DNA of 37,373 bases. Source: Lysobacteraceae bacterium PS02065. Its GTDB lineage: Bacteria > Pseudomonadota > Gammaproteobacteria > Xanthomonadales > Rhodanobacteraceae. The first letter of the stretch is position 1, and every line of letters begins with the position of its first letter. The DNA lies in assembly GCA_029959555.1 (NCBI GenBank), contig JASCPI010000049.1, positions 1-37,373 on the forward strand, written 5' to 3'. This document shows positions 7,283-16,330 of this stretch, one piece after another. Both the position numbers and the translations under genes were made by a program. Under the pieces are notes generated by a model that was given only the letters and a program-made list of their open reading frames with translations, did not search any database and was not told the DNA's origin.

Positions 7283-9637
7283 ATGAAGCGTATCGCCGCC
7301 CTGCTCATGCTCGCCTGGCTCAGCTCCCAGAACGCGTACGCGTTCGACACGTTCCGGGTGGCGGACATCCGCATAGACGGCCTGTCGCGCATCGCGCCGG
7401 GCACGGTGTTCACCTACCTGCCCGTCGAGCGCGGCGACATGCTGACCGCCGACGGCGCCGAGCAGGCGATCCGCGCGCTCTACAAGACCGGCTTCTTCAA
7501 CGACGTGACGCTGTCGCGCCAGGCCGACATCCTCGTGGTGACCCTGCAGGAGCGCCCGTCGATCTCCAAGGTCGCGATCCGCGGCAACAAGGACCTCAAG
7601 GAAGACGACCTGCGCAAGGGCCTCAAGGGCATCGGCCTCGCCGAGGGCGAGACCTTCGACCGCCTCAAGCTCGACTCGGTGCAGCAGGAGCTGACGCGCC
7701 AGTACTACAACCGCGGCAAGTACAACGTCTCGGTCAAGACCGCGGTCGTCAACCTCGACCGCAACCGCGTCGAGGTCGCGATCAACATCGTCGAAGGCAA
7801 GCCGGCCAAGATCAAGCACATCAACATCGTCGGCAACGAGTCGTTCAAGGCCAAGGCGATCCGCGAGGATTTCCAGTCCGACGAGACCAACTGGACGTCG
7901 TGGTACTCCAAGGACGACCAGTACTCGCGCGAGAAGATGTCGGGCGACCTCGAGCGCCTGTCGTCGTTCTACCTCGACCGCGGCTACGTCGACTTCGCGG
8001 TCGATTCGACCCAGGTCGCGATGAGCCCCGACAAGCGCAAGATGTACGTCGTCGCCAACATCACCGAAGGCGAGGTCTACACGGTCACCGACATCAAGCT
8101 GACCGGCGACCTGATCCTCAAGGACGAAGACCTGCGCAAGCAGCTCTCGATCGGGTCCGGCGAGATCTTCTCGCGCCGCAAGGTCGAGCAGTCCGCCGAC
8201 GCGATCACCGCCGTGCTCGCCAACATCGGCTACGCGTTCGCGCAGGTGAACCCGCTGCCCGAGGTCAACCGCGAGAAGCGCGAAGTCGGCCTGAACTTCC
8301 AGATCGTGCCCGGCCAGCGCGTCTACGTGCGCCGCATCGCCTTCAAGGGCAACCTGCACACCGAGGACGAGGTGCTGCGCCGCGAGATGCGCCAGCTCGA
8401 AGGCGCGTGGTACTCGCAGGCGGCGATCGACCGCTCCAAGATCCGCCTGCAGCGCCTGGGTTTCTTCAAGAACGTCGTCGTCGAGACCCCGGCCGTGCCG
8501 GGTACCGAGGATCAGGTCGACATCAACGTGACGGTCGAAGAACAGCAGTCCGGACAGTTCACGTTCGGCCTCGGCTACTCGCAGGTGCAGGGCCTGATCA
8601 CCAGCATCGCGGTGCAGATGAACAACTTCTTCGGCACCGGCGACCGTGTCGGCGTCACGCTGCAGCGCAGCTCGTACCTCAAGCGCTACGCGATCTCGTA
8701 CTACGAGCCCTACCTGACCGACGACGGCATCGGCCTCGGCTACGACCTCAGCCACCGCGAGCTCGATTCGGGCGAAGCGAACATCGCGAGCTATTTCACC
8801 AACAGCGATGCGTTCAGCACGTACATCGGCCTGCCGCTCACCGAGAACGGCACGCTCAACACGCGCCTGGGCGTCAGCCAGACCGAGATCACGGCGTATC
8901 CGGGCTTCACCCCGCAGCGCTTCGTGGATTACCTCGCCGCGCTCGGCAACCGTACGTTCCACGCCTGGAACCTCGAGCTCTCTTACGCGCGCGACACGCG
9001 CAACAAGTACTGGAACCCGACGCGCGGCTCGCTGCAGACGGTCTCGTTCGAGACCACGCTGCCGGGCTCGACGGTCGAGTACTTCAAGGCCAACTACCGC
9101 TACTCCCAGTACTTCCCGCTGACCGAGAAGCTCACCTTCCTCGGCACCGTCTCGCTCGGCTACGGCGGCAGCTACAGCGGCAAGTACCGCACCGTCACCG
9201 ACGAGGGCCAGGATCCGCCGGTCAGCTACGAGGTCGGTGCGCGCGGCCTGCCGTTCTTCGAGAACTTCTTCGCGGGCGGCAGCTCCGACGTGCGCGGCTT
9301 CCGCGACAACACGCTGGGCCCCTACGACATCATCGACGGCTATCGCCAGCCGCTCGGCGGCGCGTTCAAGACGGTCGCCACGGCGGAGGTCATCTTCCCG
9401 ACGCCGTTCGTCAAGGAGAACGACAACACCACGCGCCTGTCGTGGTTCGTCGACGTCGGCAACGTGTTCAAGGACTACAACGCGTTCTCGGCGAGCGACC
9501 TGCGCGCATCGACCGGCCTGTCGTTCTCGTGGCGCGCGCCGATCGGACCGATCGTCATCAACATCTCGCGCCCGCTGCGCAAGCAGGACGGCGACGACAC
9601 CGAGACGATCCAGTTCTCGTTCGGCCCTCAGTTCTGA
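7283..9637 (+). CDS. bamA: Outer membrane protein assembly factor BamA
   Basis: 784 residues. It is the central Omp85 component of the BAM complex that inserts beta-barrel proteins into the outer membrane. A signal peptide (MKRIAALLMLAWLSSQNAYA) is followed by five POTRA-type repeats over roughly residues 22-420 (for example VADIRIDGLSRIAPGTVF, VAIRGNKDLKEDDLRKGL, IKLTGDLILKDEDLRKQL). A C-terminal 16-strand barrel has the VRGFRDNTLGP lid-loop motif and a terminal Phe (FSFGPQF). A GTG at 7277 is in frame, but ATG 7283 after GGAAG is the better start. It is 75 bp after rseP and upstream of skp. Confidence 0.97.
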   Translation: MKRIAALLMLAWLSSQNAYAFDTFRVADIRIDGLSRIAPGTVFTYLPVERGDMLTADGAEQAIRALYKTGFFNDVTLSRQADILVVTLQERPSISKVAIRGNKDLKEDDLRKGLKGIGLAEGETFDRLKLDSVQQELTRQYYNRGKYNVSVKTAVVNLDRNRVEVAINIVEGKPAKIKHINIVGNESFKAKAIREDFQSDETNWTSWYSKDDQYSREKMSGDLERLSSFYLDRGYVDFAVDSTQVAMSPDKRKMYVVANITEGEVYTVTDIKLTGDLILKDEDLRKQLSIGSGEIFSRRKVEQSADAITAVLANIGYAFAQVNPLPEVNREKREVGLNFQIVPGQRVYVRRIAFKGNLHTEDEVLRREMRQLEGAWYSQAAIDRSKIRLQRLGFFKNVVVETPAVPGTEDQVDINVTVEEQQSGQFTFGLGYSQVQGLITSIAVQMNNFFGTGDRVGVTLQRSSYLKRYAISYYEPYLTDDGIGLGYDLSHRELDSGEANIASYFTNSDAFSTYIGLPLTENGTLNTRLGVSQTEITAYPGFTPQRFVDYLAALGNRTFHAWNLELSYARDTRNKYWNPTRGSLQTVSFETTLPGSTVEYFKANYRYSQYFPLTEKLTFLGTVSLGYGGSYSGKYRTVTDEGQDPPVSYEVGARGLPFFENFFAGGSSDVRGFRDNTLGPYDIIDGYRQPLGGAFKTVATAEVIFPTPFVKENDNTTRLSWFVDVGNVFKDYNAFSASDLRASTGLSFSWRAPIGPIVINISRPLRKQDGDDTETIQFSFGPQF

Positions 9638-9648
9638 CGCGGCTGGTG

Positions 9649-9654
9649 TAGGAT
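9649..9654 (+). promoter_or_regulatory. Weak candidate -10 box before skp
   Basis: TAGGAT in the context TAGGATCGG lies just after the bamA stop, 72 bases before the skp start. The same 9-mer occurs before the first response-regulator gene (16256). No good -35 is seen at either place, so this is only a candidate. Confidence 0.2.
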
Positions 9655-9726
9655 CGGTCGGAGCGGCTTGACGAGGCACTTTCTCGGACGGAGGGCGGCG
9701 TGGTTCGAAGCGCACCAAGGACAGCG

Positions 9727-10248
9727 ATGCCCCGTGCGCTCATGGTCATGCTCGCCCTGGGTGTCGCGCTGCCCGCCTTCGCCCAGAACGTCGCGCCGCG
9801 CATCGGCTACGTCGACATGAAGCGTCTGCTCGACAACGCCCCGCAGGTGCTCGCGGGCCGCCAGAAGCTCGAGCGCGAGTTCGCCCCGCGCGACGCCGCG
9901 CTGACCGCCGACGAGATGCGCCTCGCCGCGCTGCGCTCGCGCCACGAGCGCGATGCCGCGACGCTCGGCCGCGACGAGGCCGAATCCCTCAAGCGCGAGA
10001 TCGACGCCCTCGACCGCTCGATCCGCCGCAACCGCGACAACCTGCGCGGCGAACTCAAGACGCGCAGCGACCAGGAGCTCGACCGCAGCTGGCGCGAGAT
10101 CAACAACGCCGTGGTCGCGTTCGCGCGCGAGCAGGGCATCGACCTCATCGTGCCGAGCCCGGTCGTCTACGCGAGCGCTCGCATCGACGTGACCGACCAG
10201 GTGCTCGAGCAGCTCAAGCGCCAGCACGCGGCCAGGGCCACTCCGTGA
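9727..10248 (+). CDS. skp: Periplasmic OmpH/Skp family chaperone
   Basis: 173 residues. Skp is a trimeric periplasmic holdase that carries unfolded outer-membrane proteins toward BamA. The start chosen is ATG 9727, after AAGGA at 9717-9721. It yields a clean Sec signal peptide (MPRALMVMLALGVALPAFAQ), followed by IGYVDMKRLLDNAPQV, the standard OmpH beginning. The middle is a long charged alpha-helical region with coiled-coil character, ending with the re-entrant strand GIDLIVPSPVVYAS. An upstream GTG at 9700 would add nine residues and spoil the signal peptide. It overlaps lpxD by 4 bases. Confidence 0.93.
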   Translation: MPRALMVMLALGVALPAFAQNVAPRIGYVDMKRLLDNAPQVLAGRQKLEREFAPRDAALTADEMRLAALRSRHERDAATLGRDEAESLKREIDALDRSIRRNRDNLRGELKTRSDQELDRSWREINNAVVAFAREQGIDLIVPSPVVYASARIDVTDQVLEQLKRQHAARATP

Positions 10249-11273
10249 ACGACACCGTTTCCCACACGCTCGGCGATCTCGCCGGGCGCTTCGAGCTCGA
10301 TCTGCTCGGCGATCCCGGCCTGCGCGTCGACGGCGTCGGCACCCTCGCCTCCGCCGGTCCGACCCAGGTCACGTTCCTCGCCAACCCGCGTTACCGGACC
10401 CAGCTCGCGACGAGCCAGGCCGCCGCCGTGCTCGTGCGCGCGGCCGATGCGGACGGCGAAGGACCCGCGCGGCTCGTGGCACGCGATCCCTACGTCGCCT
10501 TCGCGAAGCTCGCCGCCCTGTTCGAGCACGTACCGGCGGCGCATGCGGGCATCCACCCGAGCGCCGTCGTGAGCCCGCTCGCCACGGTATCGCCCACCGC
10601 GTCGGTCGGCCCGCTGTGCGTCGTCGAGGACGGCGCGCGCATCGAGGACGGCGCCGTGATCGGGCCGCACTGCGTGATCGGCCACGACTGCGTGGTCGGC
10701 GCGCAGTCGCGCCTGGTCGCGCGGGTCACGCTGGTCACGCGCGTGCGGATCGGACGCCGGGTGCTCGTGCACCCCGGCGCGGTGATCGGCGCCGACGGCT
10801 TCGGCCTCGCGTTCGACCGCGACCACTGGATCAAGGTGCCGCAGCTCGGCGGCGTGCGCATCGGCGACGACTGCGAGATCGGCGCCAACACGACGATCGA
10901 CCGCGGCGCGCTCGAGGACACCGAACTCGGCGAGGACGTACGCCTCGACAACCAGATCCAGATCGCCCACAACGTGGTCGTCGGCGCCCACACGGCGATC
11001 GCCGGCTGCGCCGCGATCGCCGGCAGCACCCGTATCGGCCGCCACTGCCTCATCGGCGGGGCGGCTGGCATAATCGGCCACCTGACCATCGCCGACCGCG
11101 TCACCATCACGGCGATGAGTCTGGTCAACCACTCCATCCGCGAATCCGGGGAATATTCGTCGGGCATGCCGATCCAGGAAGGACGCCTGTGGCGCCGCAA
11201 TGCGGCGCGCTTCCGTCACCTGGACGAATGGGCCCGTCGCCTCGCCGACATCGACAAGGGACACCCGCAATGA
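10245..11273 (+). CDS. lpxD: UDP-3-O-(3-hydroxyacyl)glucosamine N-acyltransferase
   Basis: 342 residues, matching LpxD, the third enzyme of lipid A synthesis, which adds the N-linked 3-hydroxyacyl chain. An N-terminal uridine-binding domain (VDGVGTLASAGPTQVTFLAN) is followed by a long left-handed beta-helix of hexapeptide repeats. The conserved HPGAVIGADGFGLAF and NQIQIAHNVVVGAHTAIAG segments are present, the latter with the catalytic His. A short helical C terminus ends the protein. The start is GTG inside GTGA, overlapping the skp stop; the stop overlaps the fabZ ATG in the same way. This indicates tight coupling through the lipid A genes. Confidence 0.96.
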   Translation: MNDTVSHTLGDLAGRFELDLLGDPGLRVDGVGTLASAGPTQVTFLANPRYRTQLATSQAAAVLVRAADADGEGPARLVARDPYVAFAKLAALFEHVPAAHAGIHPSAVVSPLATVSPTASVGPLCVVEDGARIEDGAVIGPHCVIGHDCVVGAQSRLVARVTLVTRVRIGRRVLVHPGAVIGADGFGLAFDRDHWIKVPQLGGVRIGDDCEIGANTTIDRGALEDTELGEDVRLDNQIQIAHNVVVGAHTAIAGCAAIAGSTRIGRHCLIGGAAGIIGHLTIADRVTITAMSLVNHSIRESGEYSSGMPIQEGRLWRRNAARFRHLDEWARRLADIDKGHPQ

Positions 11274-11746
11274 ACACCTCCACGTCGCCGGGCGCGGGCG
11301 ACATGCCGCTCGACGTCCGCCGCATCAGCCAGTTGCTCCCGCACCGCTTCCCGTTCCTGCTCATCGACCGCGTGATCTCGTGCGAGCCCGGCAAGCGCCT
11401 GACCGCGATCAAGAACGTCACGATCAACGAGCCGTTCTTCCAGGGCCATTTCCCGGGCCATCCGGTCATGCCGGGCGTGCTCGTCATCGAGGCGCTCGCG
11501 CAGGCCTCGGGCGCGCTCGTGCAACTGTCGGTCTCGGCCGATCCGAACCAGCCGGCGCTGTTCTACCTCGTCAAGATCGACAAGGCGCGCTTCAGCCGCA
11601 TCGTCGTGCCGGGCGACCAGCTCGTGCTCGAGGTCGAGCAGAAGCGCACGCTCAAGCGCATGGGCCTGTTCTGGGGCCAGGCCAAGGTCGACGGCGAGGT
11701 CGTCGCCGAAGCCGAGCTGCTGTGCGCGGAGCGGAGGGACGGATGA
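11270..11746 (+). CDS. fabZ: 3-hydroxyacyl-[acyl-carrier-protein] dehydratase FabZ
   Basis: 158 residues with a hot-dog fold. FabZ dehydrates 3-hydroxyacyl-ACP in fatty acid elongation and competes with LpxA/LpxD for 3-hydroxyacyl-ACP, which explains its place between them. The signature LLPHRFPFLLIDRV is followed by the active-site segment NEPFFQGHFPGHPVMPGVL with the catalytic His, then VIEALAQASG with the catalytic Glu. The first ~12 residues are a short polar extension. It overlaps lpxD by 4 bp and lpxA by 4 bp. Confidence 0.96.
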   Translation: MNTSTSPGAGDMPLDVRRISQLLPHRFPFLLIDRVISCEPGKRLTAIKNVTINEPFFQGHFPGHPVMPGVLVIEALAQASGALVQLSVSADPNQPALFYLVKIDKARFSRIVVPGDQLVLEVEQKRTLKRMGLFWGQAKVDGEVVAEAELLCAERRDG

Positions 11747-12513
11747 TCCACGCGACCGCCATCATCGATCCGGCGGCGCGGATCGGCCAGAACGTCAGCA
11801 TCGGCGCCTACAGCGTGATCGGTGCCGACGTCGAGATCGGTGACGGCACGACGATCGGCCCGCACGTCGTCATCGAGGGGCCGACGAAGATCGGCCGCGA
11901 CAACCGCATCTGGCAGTTCGCCTCGATCGGTGCGGCGCCACAGGACAAGAAGTTCCACGGCGAGAAGTCGCGCCTGGAGATCGGCGACCGCAACGTCATC
12001 CGCGAGTTCGTCACGTTCAACCGCGGCACCGACGACGACGCCAGCCTCACGAAGATCGGCGACGACAACTGGCTCATGGCCTACGTGCACATCGCGCACG
12101 ACTGCATCGTCGGCAACCACGTGATCTTCTCCAACGCGGCGTCGCTGGCCGGCCACGTCGTCGTCGACGACTGGGTGATCCTCGGCGGCTTCTCGCTCGT
12201 GCACCAGTTCTGCCAGGTCGGTGCGCACGCGTTCACGGCGATGGGCGCGATCATCAACCGCGACGTGCCGCCTTACGTGACCGTCGCCGGCAGCTTCGCC
12301 GAGCCCAAGGGCATCAATTCGGAAGGCCTGCGCCGGCGCGGCTACTCGTCCGACCGCATCATGGCGATCAAGCGCGCCTACCGCACGCTGTACCTCTCGG
12401 GCCTGCCGCTGGCCGAGGCGCGCGGCGAACTCGCACGTGCGGCGGAAGGCGCACCGGATGTGCGCCTGATGCTCGACTTCATCGAGCGCAGCCAGCGCTC
12501 GCTCGTGCGCTGA
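11743..12513 (+). CDS. lpxA: UDP-N-acetylglucosamine O-acyltransferase
   Basis: 256 residues, the normal LpxA size. It catalyses the first lipid A step, transferring 3-hydroxyacyl from ACP to UDP-GlcNAc. The hexapeptide-repeat beta-helix starts at MIHATAIIDPAARIGQNVSI. The catalytic His lies in YVHIAHDCIVGNHVIFSNAA, and the acyl-ruler region (DDWVILGGFSLVHQFCQVG) follows. The C-terminal helical domain begins with NSEGLRRRGYSSDRI. The ATG overlaps the fabZ stop. lpxB follows after 64 bp, breaking the chain of 4-bp overlaps. Confidence 0.97.
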   Translation: MIHATAIIDPAARIGQNVSIGAYSVIGADVEIGDGTTIGPHVVIEGPTKIGRDNRIWQFASIGAAPQDKKFHGEKSRLEIGDRNVIREFVTFNRGTDDDASLTKIGDDNWLMAYVHIAHDCIVGNHVIFSNAASLAGHVVVDDWVILGGFSLVHQFCQVGAHAFTAMGAIINRDVPPYVTVAGSFAEPKGINSEGLRRRGYSSDRIMAIKRAYRTLYLSGLPLAEARGELARAAEGAPDVRLMLDFIERSQRSLVR

Positions 12514-12548
12514 CCGGGATGCGGCCCGCTTCGTACCGCGCGGCGGGA

Positions 12549-12572
12549 TGCCCGCGTGGTACCGCGCGGGCA
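12549..12572 (+). repeat. Inverted repeat at the lpxB translation start region
   Basis: tgcccgcg (12549-12556), 8-base loop, cgcgggca (12565-12572), five bases before the preferred lpxB ATG at 12578. The repeated gtaccgcgcgg motif nearby (12533 and 12559) makes this segment locally repetitive. It could fold in the mRNA over the initiation region. No Shine-Dalgarno is convincing. Confidence 0.4.
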
Positions 12573-12577
12573 CCGCG

Positions 12578-13729
12578 ATGACCCAGGCCCCCTCCTTCGT
12601 CCTCGTCGCCGGCGAGGCCTCGGGTGACCTGCTCGGCGCCGGCCTCGTCGACGACCTGCGCCGACGCTTCCCCGAGGCGCGTTTCGCCGGCATCGGTGGC
12701 CCCCGCATGATCGCGGCCGGCCTCGAGGCCTGGTATCCGGCCGAGAAACTCGCCGTCATGGGTCTCGCCGAAGTCGTGCGCCACCTGCCCGAACTGCTCG
12801 CGATCCGCCGCGACGTACGTCGGCGCACGCTCGCGCTGCGTCCGGACGTGTTCGTCGGCATCGACGCACCGGACTTCAACCTGGGCCTCGAGCGTGACCT
12901 CAAGCAGGCCGGGCTGCGCACGGTCCATTACGTGAGCCCCTCGGTATGGGCCTGGCGGGAAGGACGCGCGGCGAAGCTCGGTCGCAGCGCCGACCGCGTG
13001 CTGTGCCTGTTCCCGATGGAGCCCCCCGTCTACGCGCGTCACGGCGTCGACGCGCGCTTCGTCGGCCATCCGCTCGCCGATGCGTTCGCGGACGAACCGG
13101 ATCGCGCCGCCGCGCGCGCCGCGCTCGGGCTGCCCGGCGACGCACCCGTGCTCGCGCTGCTGCCGGGCAGCCGTCTCGGCGAGATCCGTCGCCTCGGACG
13201 CGACTTCCTCGGCGCCGCGCGTCTGCTGCGCCACCACCTTCCCGGACTCGCGATCGTCGCGCCGATGGCCAACGCGGGCTGCCGCGAGGCGTTCGGCGCA
13301 CTGCTGGCCGATCCCGCGTTCCACGACCTCGGCGTGCACGTCGTCGACGGCCAGGCGCACGCGGCGATGATCGCGGCCGACGCCGTGCTGCTCGCCTCGG
13401 GCACTGCGGCACTGGAGGCCGCGCTGGCCAAGCGGCCGATGGTCGTGGCGTATCGCGTCTCGGCGCTCACGCACCTGATCGTCAAGGGCCTCGGCCTGCT
13501 CAAGGTCGAGCGTTACTCGTTGCCCAATCATCTGGCCGGACGTGACCTCGTGCCCGAGCGGATGCAGGCGGACTGCACGCCCGAGGCCCTCGCCGAGGCC
13601 TTGCTGCCGATGCTGCGCGATCCGCCTCCGCCGGAGCTCGTGGCGGAGTACCGACGCATCCACGACGCCTTGCGCGGCGGCGGCGACCGGGCGGCGGCAG
13701 ACGCCGTGGCGGAGTTGGCCGGGCACTGA
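12578..13729 (+). CDS. lpxB: Lipid-A-disaccharide synthase
   Basis: 383 residues, a GT-B glycosyltransferase (family GT19) joining UDP-2,3-diacylglucosamine and lipid X to make the lipid A disaccharide at the inner membrane. Motifs seen: FVLVAGEASGDLLGAGL at the N terminus, GIGGPRMIAAGLE, the HYVSPSVWAWREGR segment, FVGHPLAD, LLPGSRLGEI, and the UDP-binding ASGTAALEAAL. ATG 12578 gives the normal family start; an in-frame ATG at 12548 would add ten residues and lies within a local repeat. The start is therefore uncertain by ten codons. Confidence 0.94.
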   Translation: MTQAPSFVLVAGEASGDLLGAGLVDDLRRRFPEARFAGIGGPRMIAAGLEAWYPAEKLAVMGLAEVVRHLPELLAIRRDVRRRTLALRPDVFVGIDAPDFNLGLERDLKQAGLRTVHYVSPSVWAWREGRAAKLGRSADRVLCLFPMEPPVYARHGVDARFVGHPLADAFADEPDRAAARAALGLPGDAPVLALLPGSRLGEIRRLGRDFLGAARLLRHHLPGLAIVAPMANAGCREAFGALLADPAFHDLGVHVVDGQAHAAMIAADAVLLASGTAALEAALAKRPMVVAYRVSALTHLIVKGLGLLKVERYSLPNHLAGRDLVPERMQADCTPEALAEALLPMLRDPPPPELVAEYRRIHDALRGGGDRAAADAVAELAGH

Positions 13730-13814
13730 ACCGGTCGACGCGCTTCGACGGCGGCACGCCGTGCTGCGCCGTGCATTGACGCCCGAGCGTTCAGTGCCCA
13801 GCATCGCGCGTCGA

Positions 13815-15605
13815 ATGGAACCTCCTGCCGCGTCCGACACGACGCCCTCCCCGATCGATGCGGAGGCACGCGCCGAGCGTGCACGCGCGCGTGCGCAACG
13901 ACGCCGCCGGCGCCTGCGCGTGTTCGCCGCGCTCGCGTTCCTGGCCGTGTTCGCGGTCGGCCCGCTCGACGAGAAGGCCGTCGCCGAGAAACTCTTCGCC
14001 GGCGTGCTCATGGCCGCCGCGACGGCGAGCCTGCTGTTCGCGTCGGCGCGCGTCGCGTTCGCGCTCGTCGTCGCCGTGGTCGGTTTCGGCGCGCTGCTGC
14101 TCGCGAGCTCGCTCAAGTTCGCCTACCTGCTCACGCCGGTGCTCGCGCCGGACCTCGAGTACTACCTCACGTTCGACACGCTCAAGCTGATCGGGCGCTA
14201 TCCGCTGCTGCTCGGCGCGACCGTCATCGTGTGCACGATCATTCCGCTGCTGATCCTGCCCGCGTGGCGTTGGGAGCAGCCGCTGCGCTGGGGACTCGCA
14301 CGGCGCGGGCCACGCGCGCTCGTGCGACTGGCCGGCACCGCGGCGACGATGGCGATCGTGTTCGCCTGCGTGCAACCGGACGGTCCGTTCGCGCGCGCGT
14401 TCAACAAGCCGATGTGGGCGACGGTCGTCGACCGCAGCTACATCACGGCGTTCTTCACGTCGTTCAGCGACACCGACGTGCGCAAGCCCACGATCACCGG
14501 CGAGGTCGACCGTCGCATCACGTGGACGATGAACACGCCGCTGCGCGGTGCGCAGACGCGCCCCGACGTCGTCGCCGTGCTCGAGGAAAGCACCTTCGAC
14601 CCGCGCATCCTCGCCGTGTGCACGCTGCCGGTGTGCGACGTCGACATGTTCCGCAAGGACAAGCGTACGCGCGCCGGCGGACCGCTCACGGTGCACACGT
14701 TCGGCGGCGGCACCTGGACCAGCGAGTTCGCGCTGCTGACCGGCCTCGCCGACGTGCTGTTCGGCAACGCCGGCCTCTATGCGCCGTACAACCTCGCGCC
14801 GCGCGTCGCCCATACCCTGCCCGACGCGTTCAAGGCGGCCGGCTACCGCGCGATCGCGATCTACCCGGTCAGCGGCGACTACCTCAATGCGCGCAACGCC
14901 TACGCCGACTACGGCTTCGACGCGTTCTACGACGGCAACGACTACGGCCTCGACTGGCACAGCACAGACGCCGACCTGCTGCGCGTGTTCAGGCAGGTGC
15001 ACGCCGAGGAACGCGCGGCGCACCCCGACCGGCCGCTGTTCATCGTCACGCTGACGCTGCACCAGCACGGCCCGCACATGACGCCGCTCGCCGAACTGCC
15101 GCCGCCGTTCGACCAGCCGCTGTTCCGCGGGAAGTTCACGCCGTCGCGCCTGGACGACTGGCTCAACCTCAACCTCGGCAACTACCTCGCGCGGCTGCAC
15201 GCCTCGGCGGCGATGCTGCGCGAGCTCGAGGCGTTCCTCTGGGGCAGTGGCCGGTCGGTCGTCCTCATGCATTTCGGCGACCACCAGCCCTCGTTCGACG
15301 GCGCGATGCACTCGATCCCGAAGAAGGTGCCGAAGACCGCCGGCCCGAACACGAGCCGCATCACCTACTACATGCTCAAGACGAGCTTCACGACGCGCCG
15401 CCTGCCCGACTACGACACGCTCGACATCGTCTACCTCGGCTCGATGCTGCTCGACGCCGCCGGCGTCCCGAAGGATGCGTTCTACCAGGCCAACGCGCTG
15501 CTGCGCGAACGCTGCAAGGGACGCTACCTCGATTGCGCGGACAAGACGCTGCTCACCTCGTACCATGACCACGTCTTCAACACGCTGCAGGACCTGCGCG
15601 AATGA
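13815..15605 (+). CDS. LtaS-like membrane sulfatase / phosphoglycerol-type transferase
   Basis: 596 residues, alkaline-phosphatase superfamily, with a membrane N-terminal part and a periplasmic catalytic domain. After a basic N terminus come four to five hydrophobic helices (FAALAFLAVFAVGPL, LMAAATASLLFASARVAFALVVAVVGFGAL... , LLLGATVIVCTIIPLLI, LAGTAATMAIVFACV). The catalytic domain from about residue 240 has the metal/nucleophile pattern of LtaS/MdoB proteins: VVAVLEESTFDPR (metal Glu), GGGTWTSEFALLTGL (nucleophile Thr), LTLHQHGPH and HFGDHQPS (metal Asp-His). These enzymes transfer phosphoglycerol or phosphoethanolamine to envelope glycans; the substrate here is unknown. It is placed after lpxB and overlaps rnhB by 4 bp, so an envelope-modification role is likely. 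A GTG at 13794 is an alternative start. Confidence 0.82.
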   Translation: MEPPAASDTTPSPIDAEARAERARARAQRRRRRLRVFAALAFLAVFAVGPLDEKAVAEKLFAGVLMAAATASLLFASARVAFALVVAVVGFGALLLASSLKFAYLLTPVLAPDLEYYLTFDTLKLIGRYPLLLGATVIVCTIIPLLILPAWRWEQPLRWGLARRGPRALVRLAGTAATMAIVFACVQPDGPFARAFNKPMWATVVDRSYITAFFTSFSDTDVRKPTITGEVDRRITWTMNTPLRGAQTRPDVVAVLEESTFDPRILAVCTLPVCDVDMFRKDKRTRAGGPLTVHTFGGGTWTSEFALLTGLADVLFGNAGLYAPYNLAPRVAHTLPDAFKAAGYRAIAIYPVSGDYLNARNAYADYGFDAFYDGNDYGLDWHSTDADLLRVFRQVHAEERAAHPDRPLFIVTLTLHQHGPHMTPLAELPPPFDQPLFRGKFTPSRLDDWLNLNLGNYLARLHASAAMLRELEAFLWGSGRSVVLMHFGDHQPSFDGAMHSIPKKVPKTAGPNTSRITYYMLKTSFTTRRLPDYDTLDIVYLGSMLLDAAGVPKDAFYQANALLRERCKGRYLDCADKTLLTSYHDHVFNTLQDLRE

Positions 15606-16222
15606 ACCTCGACCTGTTCGCGATCCGCGACGTGCCGCGCGAGCGCACGGCCGGCGTCGACGAAGCCGGCCGTGGCCCGCTCGTCGGTGCGGTCGTCGTC
15701 GCCGCGGTCGTGCTGCACCCGACGCGGCGCCCGAAGGGCCTCGCCGATTCCAAGACGCTCACCGAAGCGCGTCGCGAAACCCTCGCACTGCGCATCCGCG
15801 ACCGTGCGCTGGCCTACGCGGTCTGCGTCGTCGAGGCCGACGAGATCGACCGCCTCAACATCCTGCAGGCGACGCTGGCCGGCATGTCGCGCGCGGTCGC
15901 GGCGCTGCAGCCACGGCCCGACCTCGCCCTCGTCGACGGCAACCGCCTGCCGCGCGACCTGCCCTGCGAAGGCCGTGCGATCGTCGGTGGCGACGCCAGC
16001 GATCCGGCGATCAGCGCGGCGTCGATCCTCGCCAAGACCACGCGCGACCGTCTCATGCGCGAGCTCGACGCGATCCACCCCGAGTACGGGTTCGCGCGCC
16101 ACAAGGGTTATCCGACCGCCGAGCACCTGCTCGCACTCGAACGCCACGGGCCGCTGCCGATGCACCGGCGCAGCTTCGCGCCGGTGCGCGCGTGGTACGC
16201 GCGCAACGCCGCCGGCATGTGA
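15602..16222 (+). CDS. rnhB: Ribonuclease HII
   Basis: 206 residues, typical for RNase HII, which removes ribonucleotides embedded in DNA. The N-terminal motif AGVDEAGRGPLVGAVVVAAV holds the first acidic pair (Asp20, Glu21). ALVDGNRLP holds Asp112. SASDPAISAASILAKTTRDRL type sequence (GGDASDPAISAASI onward) supplies the last Asp region, and HKGYPTAEHL is the usual C-terminal motif. The ATG overlaps the stop of the preceding sulfatase gene (ATGA). In most relatives the next gene is dnaE; here a quorum-sensing locus intervenes. Confidence 0.95.
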   Translation: MNLDLFAIRDVPRERTAGVDEAGRGPLVGAVVVAAVVLHPTRRPKGLADSKTLTEARRETLALRIRDRALAYAVCVVEADEIDRLNILQATLAGMSRAVAALQPRPDLALVDGNRLPRDLPCEGRAIVGGDASDPAISAASILAKTTRDRLMRELDAIHPEYGFARHKGYPTAEHLLALERHGPLPMHRRSFAPVRAWYARNAAGM

Positions 16223-16255
16223 ATCCGCGCGACTTCCGTACCCGTGGAATGCTGC

Positions 16256-16261
16256 TAGGAT
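16256..16261 (+). promoter_or_regulatory. Candidate -10 box for the quorum-sensing locus
   Basis: TAGGAT within gctgcTAGGATCGG lies in the 108-bp gap after rnhB, 69 bases before the first response-regulator ATG. A similar TAGGATCGG precedes skp. The -35 position reads CTTCCG, which is poor, so activation by a regulator or another sigma factor cannot be excluded. Confidence 0.25.
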
Positions 16262-16330
16262 CGGGGCTTCCGCGCCGGTGGCCGGCTTCTTGCACAAGGA
16301 TCGTCATGTCGATACCGAAGGGAATCCGCC

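Noticed and set aside
7199..9718. An 839-codon - strand open frame opposite bamA
   Set aside because: Same shadow effect. The + strand frame has a signal peptide, POTRA domains and a barrel, and the antisense frame has none.
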